A stretch of DNA of 64,000 bases from Monoglobus pectinilyticus. GTDB lineage: Bacteria > Bacillota > Clostridia > Monoglobales > Monoglobaceae. How positions within the stretch are numbered: the stretch's first letter is position 1; each line of letters starts with the position of its first letter. The notes under the pieces were generated by a model, which had not been told where the DNA came from, ran no database searches, and saw nothing but the letters and a program-made list of their open reading frames with translations. A program made the translations under genes and the position numbers. The stretch spans positions 1,679,225 through 1,743,224 of the forward strand of contig NZ_CP020991.1 of assembly GCF_002874775.1 (NCBI RefSeq). Direction: 5' to 3'. Of the stretch, positions 12,090 through 20,539 are shown piece by piece.

Positions 12090-12438
12090 ATAATATTGAA
12101 ATGTGATAAAAATATTTTGCGGAGTATATTGCGTATATTATATTGAATTCTGTAATAAATTTTTGGCTATATAATCGTAATGGATACTATAAAAATTTTA
12201 TTGATTTTCTAATTAGTTAATTCACTTATATTGATAGTTAATTACTAAGCTATTTATATTTTTTAATTATAAAATTATATTTAACCATAAGATACTATGT
12301 TAAACATATTTATGAGTTTTGAAAGCTATAATTTACTTATTTGGCTATAATAATTTTATTTGAAGCTTGTTCAAATCTTTACTTCAAATTATTATTGTAA
12401 TATTGAAATTACAATTTAATGTCTTATCAAACTATGCT
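12090..12438. other. AT-rich intergenic region
   Basis: No gene seen. It separates the rpoBC terminator from the convergent anti-sigma gene. A weak A/T-only hairpin (ATTGTAAT/ATTACAAT, about 12393-12415) lies just beyond the anti-sigma stop. Confidence 0.4.
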
Positions 12439-13647
12439 TTATTCTGATAATTCGTTTTCGAAAACATCGCTTTCATTGCTATTATTCGGATTATTATCTG
12501 CGGACTTTGTAGTTTCTGCTGCTTCTTCGTTATCTGTATAATCTGTCATTTCTACTCTTGATAAATTAGACGCTTCGTTATTGGAATTTGCTTGATTTGA
12601 TTCAGAATCTTCTGATAATTTAATCTCTTGATTTGAGAGAGGTTCTTCTTCAGTTGGGGTTGTTTTTGATGCACTATCAACGCTGTCAACCGTTTTTGTC
12701 AATTCTTCTTTTTCAATACCGTTTTCACTTCTGACAGAATAAGACATACTGTCGTCCTCCCATACAGCGGATTGATATATATCATCATTAGATTTTAAAA
12801 CTACGGATTTTTCTCCTACTTCAACCTGTTCTTCTTTATCATAAATATTATAATCTCCCTCGCTTCCGGCTTTTCCCGGTCCTGTTCTATATGTCATACA
12901 GTCATTTTTACTATTATATTTTATTTGTACTACGCTGCCGAATATTAAAGAAAAGTCGTATGGACGGTAGCCGTCGGGTATATATTTCGGTACAGAAAAA
13001 TCAAAAGCAGCAATTTTTCTCAGTTCGTCAATACTGTTTGCAGACTGCATAGGACTTCCGCTTGAAACCTCTCCTGAGCTGCTGTTATCTATTTGATTAT
13101 CATCAGTATTGTCGTTTTGGACTGGCGGTATAATATTTGAATTGTTTTCATCTTCCGGATTTATAGGAGTGTTGTCAAATTGATTTTGTCCGTTTATATA
13201 ACTAGAGTTGTTTTCAGTATAACGTGGATTATCAGAAAAATCTTTTGGTTTTACAGCGCTGGCGTGCCAGGATTTAATGCCTGAATTATTGGGGCTGTTA
13301 GAGATTTCATTGTTGTATTCCTGCTCACTATTTATTTGGTTAGAATCGCCGGAGTTTTCTTCCCTTGAATTGTTGTATGGAATAATACTATGATTAACAG
13401 TCGGCGGTTCTGTGTACTGTGAAGAATAATCAAACGCCGTGTTTTGAATATTGGGATTTGATTTAAAAACTATTATAGATGTAACCGTTAAAACCAAACA
13501 TGCGGCAATCCCGGCCGCGCGGCGTATATAGTATATTTTGGGGGTGTATTTCTTTTGATTTTTTGCCTGTAAGATTATTTTGTTTTTTAGTTCGTCGGAC
13601 ATAACTATTTTGTCCATTGCGTCATTATATTTTTTACTCAAAATCAT
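12439..13647 (-). CDS. Membrane-anchored anti-sigma factor with DUF4367-like ectodomain
   Basis: 402 aa. Residues 1-43 are a short charged cytoplasmic domain, 44-61 one membrane helix, 65-205 a low-complexity Asn/Ser-rich linker. Residues 205-315 form a domain (FSVPKYIPDGYRPYDFSL, TYRTGPGKAGSEGDYNIYD) that I match to DUF4367. An acidic Ser/Asn tail ends the protein. The start codon overlaps the 3' end of the ECF sigma gene by 14 bases, the classic arrangement for a sigma/anti-sigma pair. Inference: it holds the sigma factor at the membrane and its ectodomain senses an envelope signal. No zinc-finger HxxxCxxC motif of ZAS anti-sigmas is seen. Confidence 0.78.
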   Translation of the reverse strand: MILSKKYNDAMDKIVMSDELKNKIILQAKNQKKYTPKIYYIRRAAGIAACLVLTVTSIIVFKSNPNIQNTAFDYSSQYTEPPTVNHSIIPYNNSREENSGDSNQINSEQEYNNEISNSPNNSGIKSWHASAVKPKDFSDNPRYTENNSSYINGQNQFDNTPINPEDENNSNIIPPVQNDNTDDNQIDNSSSGEVSSGSPMQSANSIDELRKIAAFDFSVPKYIPDGYRPYDFSLIFGSVVQIKYNSKNDCMTYRTGPGKAGSEGDYNIYDKEEQVEVGEKSVVLKSNDDIYQSAVWEDDSMSYSVRSENGIEKEELTKTVDSVDSASKTTPTEEEPLSNQEIKLSEDSESNQANSNNEASNLSRVEMTDYTDNEEAAETTKSADNNPNNSNESDVFENELSE

Positions 13648-14125
13648 ACATCTCCTTTAGTATTGGTTTCAGCTTTTCTCTGGCTCTGTGTAAAAGAGAA
13701 CGGACCGTCGATTCTTTTTGTCCTGTTATCTCGGCTATTTGTGTTGTCTTATATCCCTCATAATAGAAAAGATGTATAACGGTACTGTATTTAGCGGGCA
13801 GGCTTATAACAGATTTGTATACTAAATTCTCTGAACTGTATTCATCATAATATGGGTGCTCCTGAACTTCATCTATAGAGCAGATGTTTCTGCGCCAAAA
13901 TAGTTTTAATTTATTCTTGCAGATGTTGGACGTCACTCTCATTATCCAAAGTTTTTCATGTTTTTCATTTTCAAATTTCCCGTTATATTCGAATAATTTT
14001 ATAAATACATCCTGAGAAACATCTTCGGCGTCCTGCTTGCTTTTCATATATGAAAACGCAAGTCTGTAAACTGTATCGCCATACTTGTTAACGAGATTTT
14101 CAATATTACAATCTAACGCGTGCAA
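13634..14125 (-). CDS. ECF-family RNA polymerase sigma factor
   Basis: 163 aa starting at TTG (14125), chosen because a GGGGGG run lies seven bases upstream. Region 2 spans about residues 7-72 (YGDTVYRLAFSYMKSKQDAEDVSQDVF and following LWIMRVTSNICKN). Region 4 spans about 100-155 with the helix-turn-helix KTTQIAEITGQKESTVRSLL. There are no regions 1 or 3, as expected for ECF (group IV) sigmas. It directs polymerase to a small stress regulon. The anti-sigma gene overlaps its 3' end and a secreted protein sharing the anti-sigma ectodomain lies upstream on the same strand. Confidence 0.93.
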   Translation of the reverse strand: MHALDCNIENLVNKYGDTVYRLAFSYMKSKQDAEDVSQDVFIKLFEYNGKFENEKHEKLWIMRVTSNICKNKLKLFWRRNICSIDEVQEHPYYDEYSSENLVYKSVISLPAKYSTVIHLFYYEGYKTTQIAEITGQKESTVRSLLHRAREKLKPILKEMYDFE

Positions 14126-14162
14126 GCAAACGCCCCCCTTTCAATAAAATGATAACACAGTG

Positions 14163-14184
14163 AAAGCCGCATAACTGCGGCTTT
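14163..14184 (-). terminator. Hairpin between secreted protein gene and sigma gene
   Basis: A perfect 9-bp stem AAAGCCGCA/TGCGGCTTT with a 4-nt loop. On the minus strand only three U residues follow, so it could be a partial terminator that lowers read-through from the upstream gene into the sigma operon. Confidence 0.5.
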
Positions 14185-14203
14185 TATAGTTATGATAACA
14201 TAT

Positions 14204-15112
14204 TTATATAATACTTTCAATCATTGATTTAAGCTCATCAAAAGTTATACCGTTATCCGCATATATTGAAAAACTGAACTCACCGTTGTTCCATTTTGCA
14301 TTGTGCACTTTTTGACCGTTTCCGCTGTAAGATATTTCATATCCGTTTATTTCTGCAGTTTTTGTAAATTCATATGTATTATAGTCGCCGGATATATCTT
14401 CCAGGCTTTTGGCGGTTCTGTAACTGAGTTCGCTTTCGCCGTTTACGTATGTCAAATCAAGTGCGGTATTTGAAATGGTTGTTATTTTAGATAACTCATA
14501 GCCTGCCGGCAGCGCTGTTGGAATGGAAGCGTCAATTCCCAGACTGGCTTTTGCTTCGTCTACAGTGTTATATTCTATAATAGGATTTGGAATCTGAACC
14601 AATGAATTATCTTCTTTATCTGAATTGTCATTTCTAGTTATAGTGATAGTATTATTATCAATATTTACACTTATATCATCAAGCAGTTCAAATAGCTTTA
14701 GTGGTACGTAAGTTGTATCATTCAATAATTCGGGAGCTGCCCCAAGCGATGATGGAGCCGACATACCTATAGCTGTGGAACTAGCGGTGTAATAACTGTC
14801 AAGCCCAATATAGACAGTTGTATTTTTTTCACCGTTATCTAAAAATACAGCGTTTTCTTCCTCAATCCATTCAATTTTAAATCCAAGCTTTTCTCCGATT
14901 AAACGAACGGGCACCATTAGCTGACCATTATTTTCATAGATATTTGCGGGGATTTGTTCGTTGTTTATTAAAACGTTTGCGGGGCAGGCTTGTGTTGAAA
15001 CCAGCAGCGGTACTCCGCTGTCAATAGGGTCAGCGTCTGCCAGTACGGCTGTTGTCAATGACAAAGATAATGCTCCTGCAAGTACTGCAGCTGTGATTTT
15101 TTTGTTCTTCAT
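14204..15112 (-). CDS. Secreted protein: copper-amine-oxidase-N-like plus DUF4367-like domains
   Basis: 302 aa. Residues 1-26 are a signal peptide (LAGALSLSLTTAVLADA). Residues 46-160 form the stalk domain found at the N-terminus of copper amine oxidases and many clostridial wall proteins (GQLMVPVRLIGEKLGFKIEW, TTYVPLKLFELLDD); no catalytic oxidase domain is present. Residues 185-300 resemble the anti-sigma ectodomain: both have the pattern (I/V)P..(L/I)P.GY, a Y-R-T segment, a D-Y-N-(T/I)-Y segment and a final F/Y-S-(I/V) strand. GGAGG precedes the ATG. Inference: it is a partner or target of the adjacent sigma/anti-sigma pair, perhaps a decoy or ligand carrier in the envelope. Confidence 0.72.
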   Translation of the reverse strand: MKNKKITAAVLAGALSLSLTTAVLADADPIDSGVPLLVSTQACPANVLINNEQIPANIYENNGQLMVPVRLIGEKLGFKIEWIEEENAVFLDNGEKNTTVYIGLDSYYTASSTAIGMSAPSSLGAAPELLNDTTYVPLKLFELLDDISVNIDNNTITITRNDNSDKEDNSLVQIPNPIIEYNTVDEAKASLGIDASIPTALPAGYELSKITTISNTALDLTYVNGESELSYRTAKSLEDISGDYNTYEFTKTAEINGYEISYSGNGQKVHNAKWNNGEFSFSIYADNGITFDELKSMIESII

Positions 15113-16332
15113 TTTAAAAAACCTCCAAATTTATTATTTTATAACTTCATATAGAATACAACTCGGAATGTAAAAATGTTGCATTTTTTATAAAAATTTT
15201 TATTTTAATATTTAACGACGATAATTGCTGAAATGTTTATATTTTTATCCAGTATTGTTATAATTATAATTCAGTTTTAAGACGCCTCTTTTATTATTAA
15301 AGTAAATAGAGAAAGTAAAAATATCCACTTATTTAATAGATTTTTTTAAAGAAAAATTATTATATATTTTGTTTCTAAATCAGAGAACGGCTGAAGCTGC
15401 CAATTAACGGACTGTACAAAGACAAACGGCTGATTACATTTCAATATATCAAACGTAGATTTATAAAAGGTATAAAATTGGATGTGTAAATGTAAATAAA
15501 ATTATATGATATTTTTTATATCAAGTCAAAATAAAATTTTTATAGTAAAACAATTTTAACTTTAATACAGTTTGAGACTATATTTATTATAACATGATAT
15601 TGATATAACATAAAAATTTATTTATATAAATATATAAAATCGTAAAATGTTTTAATTCGGCAGTTATAAGGAAAGTTTAAGACAGGATTATATTTACGCA
15701 TGTATTAAGGCTTATTACATTTCTGTTTAGTTCAATGTGAAAGCCGGGAAGTCTATTCAGTCCATATCAGTTTATTAGTGATAATATGCGCTTTTGTCTT
15801 TGGTATTTAGTCTTTTTAGGCGACAGATTATTTTTTCTGTATAGTAATTCTATCTGTCCGTTCGTTTATGTCAGCATAAATAAAGCCTTTTACGCAGTTC
15901 TAGGTATCTTAAAATGTGCAATCGACACAGCGTTTGACTGTAACTCAGAATTTCTTTTAATCTATTTTGAGAATTATTTCTCTCTGAACATTCCATAAAT
16001 AATACCAGACGGACAATCTGTTAACACCGCGGTTTGAAAAAGCGTTTGCAAACCAATTGCAATGAGAAGTATACGCCCATTTTCCAGCTGTATAATTTTT
16101 ATTAAAATCGCTTTTTTAAAAATTTTTTAACCTGTTCTTAGTTATAACCAGAATTTCAAGTTTTTTAGCTGTATGTTTTACTATTATTTCGCCGACTCAT
16201 CAAAATTGGCGGCGGTTATTCTATTTTAATGTTATTAAACCGGATTTCTGTGATATGTCTGCCGCTGTTTTCAATATTCTCAGGTATTGAGGTGTGACGT
16301 TTATCAAATCGTATAAGTCTGCGCGCAAAAAC
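15113..16332. other. Long AT-rich region with likely gene fossils
   Basis: No intact gene is convincing over 1.2 kb. A short open stretch at about 15380-15489 (plus) reads RERLKLPINGLYKDKRL and continues to a stop without a usable start. On the minus strand around 15975-16090 the phrase GRILLIAIGLQTLFQTAV reads like a membrane segment, loosely FtsW/RodA-like, broken by stops downstream. Both are best treated as decayed coding sequence of uncertain origin. Confidence 0.3.
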
Positions 16333-16364
16333 ATATTGACAAATTTCAATATGATGTATATAAT
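16333..16364 (+). promoter_or_regulatory. arsR operon promoter with overlapping operator
   Basis: TTGACA (16336-16341), 17-bp spacer, TATAAT (16359-16364). An inverted repeat ATATTGA-N6-TCAATAT (16333-16352) overlaps the -35 box, the position expected for an ArsR-type repressor that autoregulates by blocking polymerase. Confidence 0.82.
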
Positions 16365-16397
16365 ATAAATGAATATAGAAAGAAGGAGGCTCGGATC

Positions 16398-16703
16398 ATG
16401 ACAGAAGATGAAAAAAACGCAAGGATATTCAAAGCTTTTTGCGACTCAAATAGATTGAAAATTTTAGGCTTGCTGCAAAGCGGAGAAAAGTGTGCGTGCA
16501 AATTATTGGAAGAACTTAATATCGGGCAGCCAACTTTATCACATCACATGAAAGTTCTATGCGACGCAGAAATAGTTGCAGGGCGCAAGGAAGGAAAATG
16601 GACGTATTATTCCTTTAATCCGGAAGGCGTTAATCATGCAAAAGAATTGCTTAATCAAATTACAACGGTAACAGGCAGCACTCAATGCAGCCGTAATTAC
16701 TGA
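16398..16703 (+). CDS. ArsR-family metal(loid)-sensing repressor
   Basis: 101 aa, a single winged helix-turn-helix with the recognition helix in NIGQPTLSHHMKVL (41-54). The sensor motif C32-A-C34 sits at the start of helix alpha3, matching the ELCVCDL-type As(III)/Sb(III) site of ArsR; C15 and C55 are further possible ligands. GAAGGAGG precedes the ATG. It is the first gene of an operon with an ArsP-like permease and a thiol protein. Known mode: binds operator DNA as a dimer and releases it on binding trivalent arsenic or related metalloids. Exact metal unproven. Confidence 0.92.
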   Translation: MTEDEKNARIFKAFCDSNRLKILGLLQSGEKCACKLLEELNIGQPTLSHHMKVLCDAEIVAGRKEGKWTYYSFNPEGVNHAKELLNQITTVTGSTQCSRNY

Positions 16704-16739
16704 TAAGCCGCCTAAAGTACGGGCGGCTTACAAAATAAA

Positions 16740-16757
16740 CAATATATCGATATATTG
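16740..16757. promoter_or_regulatory. 18-bp perfect palindrome before the permease gene
   Basis: CAATATATCGATATATTG is self-complementary over all 18 bases. Its CAATAT half-site also occurs in the ArsR operator upstream. It follows a GC-rich hairpin (AAGCCGCC/GGCGGCTT, 16704-16731). It may be a second operator tuning permease expression; inference. Confidence 0.45.
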
Positions 16758-16786
16758 CGATGTGTAAATGGATTGGAGGGTTTTTC

Positions 16787-17800
16787 TTGCAGATTATTAT
16801 ATCTATATTGAATTTTTTTCAAGATCAAGTGTTAGGCATGAAATGGCTGAATGCGGTGATCGGCAGCGGTTTGTCCGCCGTTGGTCTTGATCTTGAAAGC
16901 AAGGTTGGCGCAAGTATTCAGTTTTTCATTTACGATACAATTAAGATTACTGTTTTGCTTTGCGTACTTATTTATCTGATTTCCTATATCCAAAGCTATT
17001 TTCCGCCGGAAAGAAGCAAACGGATATTAGGGCGTTTTCATGGAGTAGGTGCAAATATTGCCGCCGCCTTGCTTGGAACGGTTACTCCGTTTTGTTCATG
17101 TTCTTCTATACCGCTTTTCATCGGCTTTACAAGCGCCGGTCTTCCTTTGGGCGTAACATTTTCTTTTCTAATATCGTCCCCTATGGTTGATCTCGGCTCT
17201 CTCGTTTTGTTAATGAGCATATTCGGATCAAAAATTGCTGCCGTTTATGTTCTTGTCGGTTTAGTTATAGCTGTCGCAGGAGGTACAATCATTGAAAAAC
17301 TGCACATGGAAAAACATGTTGAACAGTATATCAAAACAGCTGGAAGCGTAGATATTGAAGCCCCGGATTTAACAAAAAGGGAACGATTGAAGTTTGCGCT
17401 GGAGCAGGTTTCTGCTACTTTCAAAAAAGTTTTTCCTTATATTCTTGTTGGCGTCGGTATTGGTGCATTTATTCACAACTGGATACCGCAGACTTGGATT
17501 GAAACAGCTCTGGGCAGCAGCAATCCTTTCTCGGTGATTTTGGCAACGCTTGTCGGTGTACCTATGTATGCGGATATTTTTGGCACAATTCCTGTCGCTG
17601 AAGCTCTGTTTGCCAAAGGTGCTCAGCTTGGCGCAATCTTATCTTTTATGATGGCGGTTACTACTTTGTCCTTGCCGTCTCTCATAATGCTGCGGAAGGC
17701 AGTAAAGCCCAAACTGCTTGCTCTTTTTATTGGTATCTGCGCAGGCGGAATTATCATTGTTGGTTATTTGTTTAATATATTTCACTATTTTTTGGTTTAA
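16787..17800 (+). CDS. ArsP/SO_0444-type permease (metalloid efflux)
   Basis: About 337 aa from a TTG at 16787, preferred because GGAGGG lies eight bases upstream; the in-frame ATG at 16760 has no ribosome site. About eight hydrophobic segments make it an integral membrane protein. The hallmark TPFCSCSSIPLF puts Cys103 and Cys105 in a pore helix, followed by GFTSAGLPLGV, as in PF03773 permeases such as ArsP, which export trivalent organoarsenicals. A second conserved block VPMYADIFGTIPVAEALF lies in the C-terminal repeat. Its location between ArsR and a thioredoxin-like protein supports metalloid efflux. The substrate (organoarsenic, inorganic As or other metal) cannot be told from sequence. 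Confidence 0.88.
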   Translation: MQIIISILNFFQDQVLGMKWLNAVIGSGLSAVGLDLESKVGASIQFFIYDTIKITVLLCVLIYLISYIQSYFPPERSKRILGRFHGVGANIAAALLGTVTPFCSCSSIPLFIGFTSAGLPLGVTFSFLISSPMVDLGSLVLLMSIFGSKIAAVYVLVGLVIAVAGGTIIEKLHMEKHVEQYIKTAGSVDIEAPDLTKRERLKFALEQVSATFKKVFPYILVGVGIGAFIHNWIPQTWIETALGSSNPFSVILATLVGVPMYADIFGTIPVAEALFAKGAQLGAILSFMMAVTTLSLPSLIMLRKAVKPKLLALFIGICAGGIIIVGYLFNIFHYFLV

Positions 17801-17819
17801 ATGAAAGGAGATTATCATT

Positions 17820-18167
17820 ATGGCACTTTTTGGAAAGAAAAGAAAAAAAGAAGAAACCGCCTCCTGCTGCGGTAATTGCAATGCTGAAAGTATGGCACAG
17901 GCTGAACAAGCAAAAACAGAGGGGGCAAGCGTTAAAATTTTAGGAAGCGGCTGCACGAAATGCAATCAGCTTGAAACTGCTGTAAAGGCAGCGTTAGAGC
18001 AGCTTAACATGGATGCGTCTATTGACCATATTACCGATTTTTCACAGATTGCAGCTTATGGAGTAATGACTACCCCGGCTCTTGTCGTGGACGGAAAGGT
18101 TGTGTCTTATGGAAAGGTGCTCAAGGTCGATGAAGCAGTTAAAATTTTGAATAGAGTTAGGAGTTAA
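17820..18167 (+). CDS. Small thioredoxin-like redox protein with Cys-rich N-terminus
   Basis: 115 aa. Residues 37-113 are the glutaredoxin/thioredoxin-like fold of the redox-active disulfide protein 2 (MTH895/TM0996) family: ILGSGCTKCNQLE with the C45-T-K-C48 active site and the cis-proline loop MTTPALVVDG. Residues 1-34 add a basic stretch and a C-C-G-N-C cluster (C16, C17, C20), a probable metal-binding extension. AAAGGAG precedes the ATG, 19 bp after the permease stop. Genes of this type often follow ArsP-type permeases. Inference: it reduces or hands metalloid to the permease. Confidence 0.88.
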   Translation: MALFGKKRKKEETASCCGNCNAESMAQAEQAKTEGASVKILGSGCTKCNQLETAVKAALEQLNMDASIDHITDFSQIAAYGVMTTPALVVDGKVVSYGKVLKVDEAVKILNRVRS

Positions 18168-18246
18168 TTCTGCGGAGTGGGCTCTTCGCTGAATAATACG
18201 GTTGATAATACATGAAGTAAAAAATGAATTGCTGTAAAATAGGCGG

Positions 18247-18298
18247 AAACACGGAGGTTTTGAGAGAATTTCAAGCCTTCGTGTTCTTTTTAATTTTT
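18247..18298 (+). terminator. Terminator of the ars operon
   Basis: AACACGGAGG pairs with CCTTCGTGTT (one G-U pair), with an inner TTGA/TCAA extension, and is followed by CTTTTTAATTTTTT. Confidence 0.8.
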
Positions 18299-18679
18299 TA
18301 TGAGCGTAATCGTTTTGTCTTCAATATACGCCGTTTACTATGGAGAATTACGCAGTAAAAGCCGTAAATGTAACCGCGAATTGCTCATCTGTTTCTGTTA
18401 TGTGAAGGTATAAATCATGTTATACTTTTACTGTTTTAAAAGTGCTTACAATCTCTCATAGATTTTGAAGCCTATGCGGTTTTGCCCAAAAAATCCCGCG
18501 GAAAACGATGATTGAAGTATAATAGAAGCCGCATAACATTTGTATTATGCAGCTTTTACGTGTTTTTGTGATTATATAGAGTGCTGAAATGGATTTTTTG
18601 AGAACAACGCGAAAAAATACTGTTTTTATGTTTTTATAGGTCATAAAAATTTTATAATTGCATAGAAGTCTAGCATATA
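18299..18679. other. Intergenic region without a clear gene
   Basis: No supported gene. A hairpin at about 18524-18551 (AAGCCGCATAA/TTATGCAGCTT, one mismatch) followed by U residues is terminator-like. A segment near 18215-18240, read on the minus strand, resembles 37010-37045 (TTTACAGCAATT then TCATTTTTTACT). Confidence 0.35.
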
Positions 18680-18708
18680 TTGACAAATCTTTTAAAATAC
18701 CATATACT
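18680..18708 (+). promoter_or_regulatory. Promoter of the DUF4867 gene
   Basis: TTGACA at 18680-18685, 17-bp spacer, TATACT at 18703-18708, about 30 bp before the start codon. Confidence 0.75.
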
Positions 18709-18739
18709 AGATTTATCAATTTATATGGAGGAATGAATG

Positions 18740-19384
18740 ATGAGTTTAGTTATAAAATCGGTTAATGATAAAGAGTTTGCTCAGTATGGAAGAGTGGTAG
18801 AAGGTATAGAGTTCAGCCGGCTTCTTGATAAACTTAAAAACACAACTCCGGCGCCTGCTGATGAGGTCATTTATGTGCCGGGAGATAGTAATTTGGAATC
18901 TATGCCGGAAGCGGAGTTGCTCAGCAACAATATATACGGCGGTATGCCGATTCAAATTGGGTATTGTAATGGAACAAACACAAAGCTGAACTGCCTGGAA
19001 TATCATAGGGACAGCGAAATAGATATTGCCGCTGATGATGTGGTTCTTCTTTTGGGAAGACAGCAGGACGCTATGGGCGATAGCTATGACACTGGATTGG
19101 TTGAGGCTTTTTTGTGTCCTGCAGGCACGGCGGTTGAACTTTATACAACCACACTGCATTATGCTCCGTGCAGCGGAAAACTAGGAGATTCGTTTAGAGT
19201 TATTATAGTTTTGCCGAAAGGAACTAACAGCGAAAAGCCTGATATAGAAATTAAAAATGATGAGGACAAGAGACTGTTTGCTAGAAACAAATGGCTTATT
19301 GCGCATCCTGAATCCTCTGAGGCTGATAATGGAGCTGTTGTGTGTCTCAAAGGCGAAAATATAGATATTGCGGAATTAATCTAA
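18740..19384 (+). CDS. DUF4867 family protein
   Basis: About 214 aa. Start taken at the second of two adjacent ATGs (18740), seven bases after GGAGG; 18737 is possible. The sequence has a cupin-like pattern: LEYHRDSEIDIAADDVVLLL, LVEAFLCPAGTAVELY and TTLHYAPC, with His residues that could bind metal. I match it to DUF4867, a family of unknown function common in Lachnospiraceae and relatives, often near sugar metabolism genes. Soluble, no signal peptide. No sugar genes are adjacent here, so the context adds nothing. Enzyme activity unknown. Confidence 0.78.
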   Translation: MSLVIKSVNDKEFAQYGRVVEGIEFSRLLDKLKNTTPAPADEVIYVPGDSNLESMPEAELLSNNIYGGMPIQIGYCNGTNTKLNCLEYHRDSEIDIAADDVVLLLGRQQDAMGDSYDTGLVEAFLCPAGTAVELYTTTLHYAPCSGKLGDSFRVIIVLPKGTNSEKPDIEIKNDEDKRLFARNKWLIAHPESSEADNGAVVCLKGENIDIAELI

Positions 19385-19412
19385 ATATAATTTGAAAGGG
19401 GAAGAGGGAGTA

Positions 19413-19889
19413 ATGAGATGTTTTAATTGCGGCGCGGAGATAGAGCCAAACTCTGTTGCGTGTCCGAGGTGCGGCGCAGGCGTGCGCAGGCCAAATGCTG
19501 ATTTGACGGCGGAACAGCCGCCTTTGCGTCAGCCGGGATATAATATGAGACCAAACCAGCCTCCGAGAGGAATGACGCCGCTTTACAGTGAACCAATAGG
19601 TCAGCCCGTATCGGTACTAAGATGGGTAGGACGTATGTTTCTGCCATGGATACCTATTGTTGGCGGTTTGGTTTATTTTATAATGATAATTGTATGGGCA
19701 TGCGGTGATAAGTTTGATGAAACGTCAAAGAACTGGGCTATTGCTTCTATTATTATGATAGCTTTCAATTTGCTGGTTACAATAGTTATATTTTGTATTT
19801 TTTATGCGGTATTTATGGCGTTGTTTAACGATGCGTCTGTTCAAAGGGATTTACAGATGTTCTTTGATTCGGTGCCATATAATATATAA
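19413..19889 (+). CDS. Zinc-ribbon membrane protein
   Basis: 158 aa from the ATG at 19413, set by GAGGGAG upstream; an in-frame TTG at 19392 is less likely. The N-terminus is a zinc ribbon: C3-F-N-C6 and C17-P-R-C20. A Pro/Gln-rich linker (about 30-70) leads to two hydrophobic helices (about residues 80-100 and 112-143). Such zinc-ribbon plus membrane proteins are common in clostridia and have no assigned role. It follows the DUF4867 gene by 28 bp and could be co-transcribed. Confidence 0.75.
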   Translation: MRCFNCGAEIEPNSVACPRCGAGVRRPNADLTAEQPPLRQPGYNMRPNQPPRGMTPLYSEPIGQPVSVLRWVGRMFLPWIPIVGGLVYFIMIIVWACGDKFDETSKNWAIASIIMIAFNLLVTIVIFCIFYAVFMALFNDASVQRDLQMFFDSVPYNI

Positions 19890-19929
19890 ATTAAGTTTTG
19901 AGAAAAGTAACAATTAATCTATTTAAATT

Positions 19930-20253
19930 GTGACGTTGGAGTTTATAGATACAAAAGTATGTGCGGTTTTATCGGCAATGCTTGTAATGTGTATTCTTAT
20001 TTCTTGCGGAAATAATTCTATAGTTGGTATATGGGAGCCAAATGGCAGCGGTTATGAAATGGAATTTTATGATGACGGCACTATGTCGTCAAAACATGAA
20101 ACAGGCAAATATGAAACAATAGATAATCATTTGAGAATATTAGACATGGGTTTTATGGGTCATGTTCTATCATATGATTATGAGATAAATGGCGATACTT
20201 TGATACTGATTAATGACAGCGGAATCAGACGTGAGTATACCAAAAAGAAATAA
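19930..20253 (+). CDS. Small lipoprotein, lipocalin-like
   Basis: 107 aa as drawn from the GTG at 19930. A hydrophobic segment ending in LISC gives a lipobox with the lipidated Cys near residue 26. The mature part (IVGIWEPNGSGYEMEFYDDG and TGKYETIDNHLRIL) has the GIW...Y...F..DGT pattern of small lipocalin-like/DUF5640 beta-barrels. The ribosome site is weak, so the true start may be an internal codon. It probably sits on the outer face of the cell membrane. Function unknown. Confidence 0.62.
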   Translation: MTLEFIDTKVCAVLSAMLVMCILISCGNNSIVGIWEPNGSGYEMEFYDDGTMSSKHETGKYETIDNHLRILDMGFMGHVLSYDYEINGDTLILINDSGIRREYTKKK

Positions 20254-20297
20254 GATAAAAGTTCAATTAAGAATATTCAAATTTTTTAAAATAGGAC

Positions 20298-20326
20298 TTG
20301 CAATTTTGTTTAGAATATGTTAAAAT
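20298..20326 (+). promoter_or_regulatory. Promoter of tRNA-Ser
   Basis: TTGCAA at 20298-20303, 17-bp spacer, TAAAAT at 20321-20326, about 35 bp before the tRNA. Confidence 0.65.
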
Positions 20327-20361
20327 CTAATGCGGTGCTGAAAATGACAGCGGCTAAATTC

Positions 20362-20453
20362 GGAGAGGTGGTCGAGCTGGCTTAAGGCGCAGCATTGGAA
20401 ATGCTGTGTACGTTTATAGCGTACCGAGGGTTCAAATCCCTTCCTCTCCTCCA
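20362..20453 (+). tRNA. tRNA-Ser(GGA)
   Basis: Acceptor arms GGAGAGG (20362-20368) and CCTCTCC (20443-20449), anticodon stem CAGCA/TGCTG with loop TTGGAAA (anticodon GGA), a long variable arm GTACG...CGTAC typical of class II serine tRNAs, and T-loop GGGTTCAAATCCC. CCA is encoded (20451-20453). The discriminator base reads as U rather than the usual G. Confidence 0.95.
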
Positions 20454-20461
20454 AATAAGCC

Positions 20462-20490
20462 AAAACCGCCGCAAAACGGCGGTTTTGTTT
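20462..20490 (+). terminator. Terminator of tRNA-Ser
   Basis: AAAACCGCCG and CGGCGGTTTT form a perfect 10-bp stem (loop CAAAA), followed by GTTTTG. Confidence 0.88.
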
Positions 20491-20539
20491 TGCCTTAAAT
20501 GATTTTTTACACAATTTTATTCAAAATATTTACCGCTTG

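Noticed and set aside
15786-15998. 70-codon plus-strand open frame
   Set aside because: No ribosome site, odd composition, and a more protein-like but broken reading exists on the opposite strand.
18456-18719. 87-codon minus-strand open frame before the DUF4867 gene
   Set aside because: Overlaps the DUF4867 promoter region, has no ribosome site and no recognisable protein features.
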